Shown: one piece after another, positions 7,061 to 9,704 of the stretch | How positions within the stretch are numbered: the first letter of the stretch is position 1 | How the letters are laid out: every line of letters begins with the position of its first letter | From: Anaerohalosphaeraceae bacterium | Lineage (GTDB): Bacteria > Planctomycetota > Phycisphaerae > Sedimentisphaerales > Anaerohalosphaeraceae | Reading direction: 5' to 3' | Assembly (NCBI GenBank): GCA_030671565.1 | Contig: DAOVIC010000057.1 | Span: 1-9,704 of the forward strand | Length of the DNA: 9,704 nt | Made by a program: the position numbers and the translations under genes | Notes under the pieces: generated by a model | What the model saw: only the letters and a program-made list of their open reading frames with translations | What the model was told of the DNA's origin: nothing | Databases searched by the model: none

Positions 7061-8299
7061 ATGGCTAAGAAGACAGTAGCGGATATTAATGTTGAAGGTA
7101 AGAAAGTTTTGATGCGTTGCGATTTTAATGTTCCGCTTGACGCTGCGTGCAATATTACTAATGACGGTCGTATAACCAAGGCGCTGCCTACTATTAAGCA
7201 TGTTCTTGATAACGGCGGCTCGCTAATTCTTATGAGCCATCTTGGACGTCCCAAGGGCAAGCGCAACGATAAGATGTCGCTTGCTCCTGTTGCCAAACGG
7301 CTTGGTGAATTGCTTGGTAAGGACGTTGCCCTTGCCGACGATTGCATTGGTGACGATGTTGAGGCGAAAGCTGCTGCTTTAAAGGCCGGCGATGTAATGA
7401 TGCTTGAGAATCTTCGTTTTCATAACGCCGAGACTATCAAGGATAAGGCTGCGAAAGAGGATGAGCAGTTGAGGGCGGCGAAGGACGAGTTTGCCAGGAA
7501 GATCGCATCTCTTGGGGACGCTTATGTTTGCGATGCTTTCGGGACGGCGCATCGGGATAACGCTTCGATGTATACCGTACCTGTTATGATGGAAGGTAAG
7601 GATCGTGTGAGCGGATTTCTTATTGAGAAGGAACTTAAGTTTCTTGGTGAGACGGTTGAAACTGCCGAGAAGCCTTTTATTGCGATCCTTGGGGGTGCTA
7701 AGGTTTCCGATAAGCTTGCTGTCATCGAGAATCTTATGCGTAAAGTGGATAGTATTTTGATCGGCGGAGCGATGGCTTATACGTTCTTTAAGGCGCAGGG
7801 CAAACAGATCGGTAACAGCCTTTGCGAAGATGATTTTATCGACAAGGCGAACGAGCTGCTTGGTCAGGCGGAAGATGTCGGGTGCGAGATAGTGCTTCCT
7901 GTCGATACCGTGATCGCTCAGGAATTTAAGGCGAATGCAGAGAACAGGGTTGTAACGGGCGATATCGATGCCGATTGGGAAGGTTTGGATATTGGTCCCG
8001 AGTCGAGTAAACTTTTTGCGAGTAAAGTTGCAAGTGCCAAGACTATCGTGTGGAACGGGCCTATGGGTGTGTTCGAGCTTGAGCCTTTCGATGCGGGTAC
8101 TAAGTGCGTTGCACAGGCGGTTGCGGAAGCGACGAGCAAGGGTGCAAGGAGCGTTATCGGCGGCGGTGACAGTGCGACGGCGATCGTTAATCTTGGGCTT
8201 GAAGACAAGGTCAGTCATATTTCGACCGGCGGCGGAGCGTCTTTGGAGTTCCTTGAGGGCAAGCAGTTTAAATGCCTCGCTATACTCGACGAGAAGTAG
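7061..8299 (+). CDS. pgk: Phosphoglycerate kinase
   Basis: A complete 412-residue PGK, which makes ATP and 3-phosphoglycerate from 1,3-bisphosphoglycerate, the step after GAPDH. The N-terminal domain shows RCDFNVPLD (residues 19-27), SHLGRPKG (59-66), LENLRFHNAE and DAFGTAHRDNAS, the substrate-binding basic patch. The C-terminal nucleotide domain shows GGAKVSDKLAVIENL, WNGPMGVFE, VIGGGDSATA and STGGGASLEFLEGK. The start at 7061 is chosen over an in-frame ATG at 6950, because that one sits in the -35 box; AGGAAGG (7044-7050) lies ten bases upstream, slightly far, with AGAG adjacent to the ATG. No terminator hairpin follows, and rpe begins 75 bases on, so the two may share a transcript. All expected catalytic motifs are intact. 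Confidence 0.97.
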   Translation: MAKKTVADINVEGKKVLMRCDFNVPLDAACNITNDGRITKALPTIKHVLDNGGSLILMSHLGRPKGKRNDKMSLAPVAKRLGELLGKDVALADDCIGDDVEAKAAALKAGDVMMLENLRFHNAETIKDKAAKEDEQLRAAKDEFARKIASLGDAYVCDAFGTAHRDNASMYTVPVMMEGKDRVSGFLIEKELKFLGETVETAEKPFIAILGGAKVSDKLAVIENLMRKVDSILIGGAMAYTFFKAQGKQIGNSLCEDDFIDKANELLGQAEDVGCEIVLPVDTVIAQEFKANAENRVVTGDIDADWEGLDIGPESSKLFASKVASAKTIVWNGPMGVFELEPFDAGTKCVAQAVAEATSKGARSVIGGGDSATAIVNLGLEDKVSHISTGGGASLEFLEGKQFKCLAILDEK

Positions 8300-8302
8300 T
8301 TT

Positions 8303-8330
8303 AAAAATCAAAAATTAAAATGCAAAATTG
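8303..8330 (+). repeat. Four degenerate A-rich heptamers between pgk and rpe
   Basis: Four consecutive 7-base units: AAAAATC, AAAAATT, AAAATGC, AAAATTG. They start three bases after the pgk stop. The AT-rich block stands out from its GC-richer flanks. It could be an A-tract upstream element, a site of low mRNA structure, or slippage debris. No standard promoter or terminator is visible in the 75-base gap. Confidence 0.5.
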
Positions 8331-8374
8331 CGGACTCACCTTCGGCGAAACTGTTTTATTTAAGGATTGGTATT

Positions 8375-9046
8375 TTGCGATTACCTGAAACTGGTACTAT
8401 TGAGATATCCCCTTCTATTCTTTCGGCGGATTTTTCTCGGCTTGGCAGTGAGATCGCTGAAGTTGAGGCGGCTGGGGTAAAGATGATCCACCTTGATATT
8501 ATGGACGGTCATTTTGTTCCTAATATAACTATCGGTCCGGGTGTTGTTGCATCGCTTCGAAAGTGCACTGGGCTTTTTCTTGATACGCATCTTATGATCA
8601 GCGATCCTGAAAGTTATGCTGAGAAATTTGTCGCTGCCGGTTCCGATCATATTACATTTCATATCGAGACGGTCGATAAGCCGCTTGATTTTGTGAAAAA
8701 ACTGCATGACCTTGGCGTTAGTGTCGGGGTGACGCTGAATCCTGAGACTGAGGTTGAGAGTGTGCTCGATGTTGCACCTCATTGCGAGATGGTTCTTGTG
8801 ATGACAGTTCATCCCGGGTTTGGCGGGCAGAAGTTTATCGACGAGGCTGCACAAAAGTGCGCTAAGATACGTGAGTGTGTCGGCGCTGGGGTTCGTATCG
8901 AGGTTGACGGCGGGATCGTCAGTGAAACTGCCGGTGTTGCGGTTGGTTATGGTGCGGATACGCTGGTTGTGGGACACGCGATATTTTCGCATTCTGACCG
9001 GGCCGAGGCAATTGAGGCTATACGGGCCGGGGCAAAGAAAGGCTAG
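8375..9046 (+). CDS. rpe: Ribulose-phosphate 3-epimerase
   Basis: A complete 223-residue TIM-barrel epimerase that interconverts ribulose-5-phosphate and xylulose-5-phosphate in the pentose phosphate pathway (and in the Calvin cycle where present). Family motifs are ISPSILSADFSRLG (residues 11-24), HLDIMDGHFVPN (39-50), DTHLM (70-74), VHPGFGGQKFI (145-155), EVDGGI (176-181) and the phosphate-binding LVVGHAIF (197-204). The metal and catalytic residues His39, Asp41, His72 and Asp178 are all present. The start is a TTG at 8375, supported by AAGGA (8362-8366) eight bases upstream; no ATG or GTG lies in frame before the conserved ISPSILSADF. It follows pgk in the same direction and may be co-transcribed. 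Confidence 0.95.
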   Translation: MRLPETGTIEISPSILSADFSRLGSEIAEVEAAGVKMIHLDIMDGHFVPNITIGPGVVASLRKCTGLFLDTHLMISDPESYAEKFVAAGSDHITFHIETVDKPLDFVKKLHDLGVSVGVTLNPETEVESVLDVAPHCEMVLVMTVHPGFGGQKFIDEAAQKCAKIRECVGAGVRIEVDGGIVSETAGVAVGYGADTLVVGHAIFSHSDRAEAIEAIRAGAKKG

Positions 9047-9053
9047 CCTTTTT
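9036..9053 (+). terminator. Weak possible terminator overlapping the rpe stop
   Basis: AAAGG (9038-9042) and CCTTT (9047-9051) pair around CTAG, with weaker outer pairs at 9037/9052 and 9036/9053, and a run of five T (9049-9053). The stem is short and the rpe stop codon TAG is in the loop. It may lower read-through into accD but is not a strong terminator. Confidence 0.3.
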
Positions 9054-9066
9054 AGTTAACACGTGG

Positions 9067-9072
9067 TATAAT
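9067..9072 (+). promoter_or_regulatory. Consensus -10 box before the accD leader
   Basis: A perfect TATAAT preceded by GTGG, but no recognisable -35 at the right distance (17 bases upstream reads TAGCCT). If active, transcription would start near 9079, just before the first hairpin of the leader described next. The weak -35 suggests an activator or a different sigma preference, or that the box is chance. Confidence 0.4.
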
Positions 9073-9083
9073 CAGACTTCAGG

Positions 9084-9187
9084 ATACCCGGAGAGATGAA
9101 CACCGCAACGGGTATATGTGAGCTTGCGGGATTGTTGTAAGTCCTGCTGATGTAAGGTTTTGGGAGAGATCCGGCCAGGGTTGGCCG
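9084..9187 (+). promoter_or_regulatory. Structured 5' leader of accD with three hairpins
   Basis: Three separate inverted repeats lie between rpe and accD. Hairpin 1 is ATACCCG (9084-9090) with CGGGTAT (9109-9115). Hairpin 2 is GCGGGATT (9126-9133) with AGTCCTGC (9140-9147), eight pairs including two G-U. Hairpin 3 is CGGCCA (9172-9177) with TGGCCG (9182-9187) around GGGT, ending 11 bases before the accD ATG. A 14-codon frame from an ATG at 9096 to a TAA at 9138-9140 (MNTATGICELAGLL) is enclosed by hairpins 1 and 2; its GGAG is only two bases from the ATG, so translation is doubtful. accD itself has no Shine-Dalgarno. The pattern suggests post-transcriptional control of accD, but I do not recognise a known riboswitch class. 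Confidence 0.45.
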
Positions 9188-9198
9188 TTTGTATATTT

Positions 9199-9704
9199 AT
9201 GGCAAAAAAGACAAAATCTACGTGGGAAGGCTATTCGCTTAAGCCTCGCCGGGAAATGCCGGAGGGGTTGTGGCTTGCGTGCCCGGCTTGTCAGCATATG
9301 CTGTTTAGCAAGAAGGTGGACGAGAATGGGAGGGTCTGTCCTGAATGCGATTATCATTTCCGTATCAACGCGGTTACACGTGTTAATCAACTTGTCGATA
9401 ATGGTTCGTTCGAGGAGATATGTGCGGGGCTTGAGTCTACCGATCCGCTTGAATTCGAGGCGCTGGGGGTTAAGTATAAAGATCGTATCAAAGTTGACGA
9501 TCCTGCGAAGATCAACGAGGGGATGGTTGCCGGTAAAGCTTTTATTCGCGGGCGAGGATTGGTGCTTGCGGTGATGAATTTTGAGTTTCTTGGCGGGTCC
9601 ATGGGGATGGTTGTCGGCGAGAAGTTTTGCCAGGCAGTTGAGATGGCGATCGCGGAGTCTTTGCCGCTTGTCGTTGTCAGCAGCAGCGGCGGTGCGAGAA
9701 TGCA
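9199..9704 (+). CDS. accD: Acetyl-CoA carboxylase carboxyltransferase subunit beta (AccD), N-terminal part
   Basis: The first 168 codons are visible; the gene runs off the right edge. AccD pairs with AccA to move the carboxyl group from carboxybiotin to acetyl-CoA, giving malonyl-CoA for fatty acid synthesis. The N-terminal zinc ribbon is clear, with Cys28, Cys31, Cys47 and Cys50 in CPAC...CPEC, preceded by MPEGLW as in the family. The crotonase-fold domain begins with YKDRI (93-97), FEFLGGSMGMVVGEKF (128-143) and SSSGGARM (161-168), the start of the acyl-CoA oxyanion region. The ATG at 9199 gives the normal N-terminal length, but no Shine-Dalgarno precedes it; an in-frame TTG at 9181 would add six residues and sits in hairpin 3. 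E. coli carboxyltransferase is reported to bind its own mRNA through this zinc domain, so the structured leader here is of interest; any such control in this organism is inference. Confidence 0.95.
   Translation, partial: MAKKTKSTWEGYSLKPRREMPEGLWLACPACQHMLFSKKVDENGRVCPECDYHFRINAVTRVNQLVDNGSFEEICAGLESTDPLEFEALGVKYKDRIKVDDPAKINEGMVAGKAFIRGRGLVLAVMNFEFLGGSMGMVVGEKFCQAVEMAIAESLPLVVVSSSGGARM

Noticed and set aside
7379..8311. A 310-codon minus-strand frame over pgk
   Set aside because: It is the antisense shadow of a complete phosphoglycerate kinase, with no family motif.
8381..8992. A 203-codon minus-strand frame over rpe
   Set aside because: It is the antisense shadow of a complete ribulose-phosphate epimerase.

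Overview
This window reads as an ordinary housekeeping stretch of a bacterial chromosome, probably from the phylum Planctomycetota (class Phycisphaerae, possibly near Sedimentisphaerales). That placement is inference from gene style: a G-rich coding strand with many CTT, GGG and GTT codons, and a secreted alanine/methionine-rich protein plus a TPR lipoprotein of a type common there. No rRNA, tRNA, CRISPR array, transposase or phage gene is visible.

Layout. Left edge: the N-terminal part of a secreted protein of unknown function on the minus strand (1-616). A divergent intergenic region follows. Then come cobO, corrinoid adenosyltransferase (863-1402), and ispD, MEP cytidylyltransferase (1443-2180), 40 bases apart and probably co-transcribed. 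Next is a TPR-like lipoprotein gene (2396-3226) with its own promoter and a good terminator, then tilS (3374-4810). gapA (4976-5989) has a strong promoter and a strong terminator. A minus-strand methyltransferase gene (6068-6826) lies between gapA and pgk. pgk (7061-8299) and rpe (8375-9046) follow. accD (9199 to the window end, incomplete) has a structured leader.

Function. gapA and pgk are consecutive steps of lower glycolysis. rpe belongs to the pentose phosphate pathway. accD makes a carboxyltransferase subunit for malonyl-CoA synthesis. ispD makes isoprenoid precursors from glyceraldehyde-3-phosphate and pyruvate. tilS modifies the tRNA that decodes AUA. cobO makes adenosylcobalamin. This is central metabolism, with most genes on the + strand. 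The + strand also has more G than C at the left edge, where the gene is on the other strand, which suggests it is the leading strand of replication.

I found no convincing new multi-gene system. The items most worth a second look are: (a) the 120-base accD leader, with three hairpins, a possible 14-codon ORF and no Shine-Dalgarno sequence at accD; (b) the AT-richer methyltransferase gene that separates gapA from pgk; (c) a dyad inside the gapA promoter spacer; and (d) the two exported proteins of unknown function.
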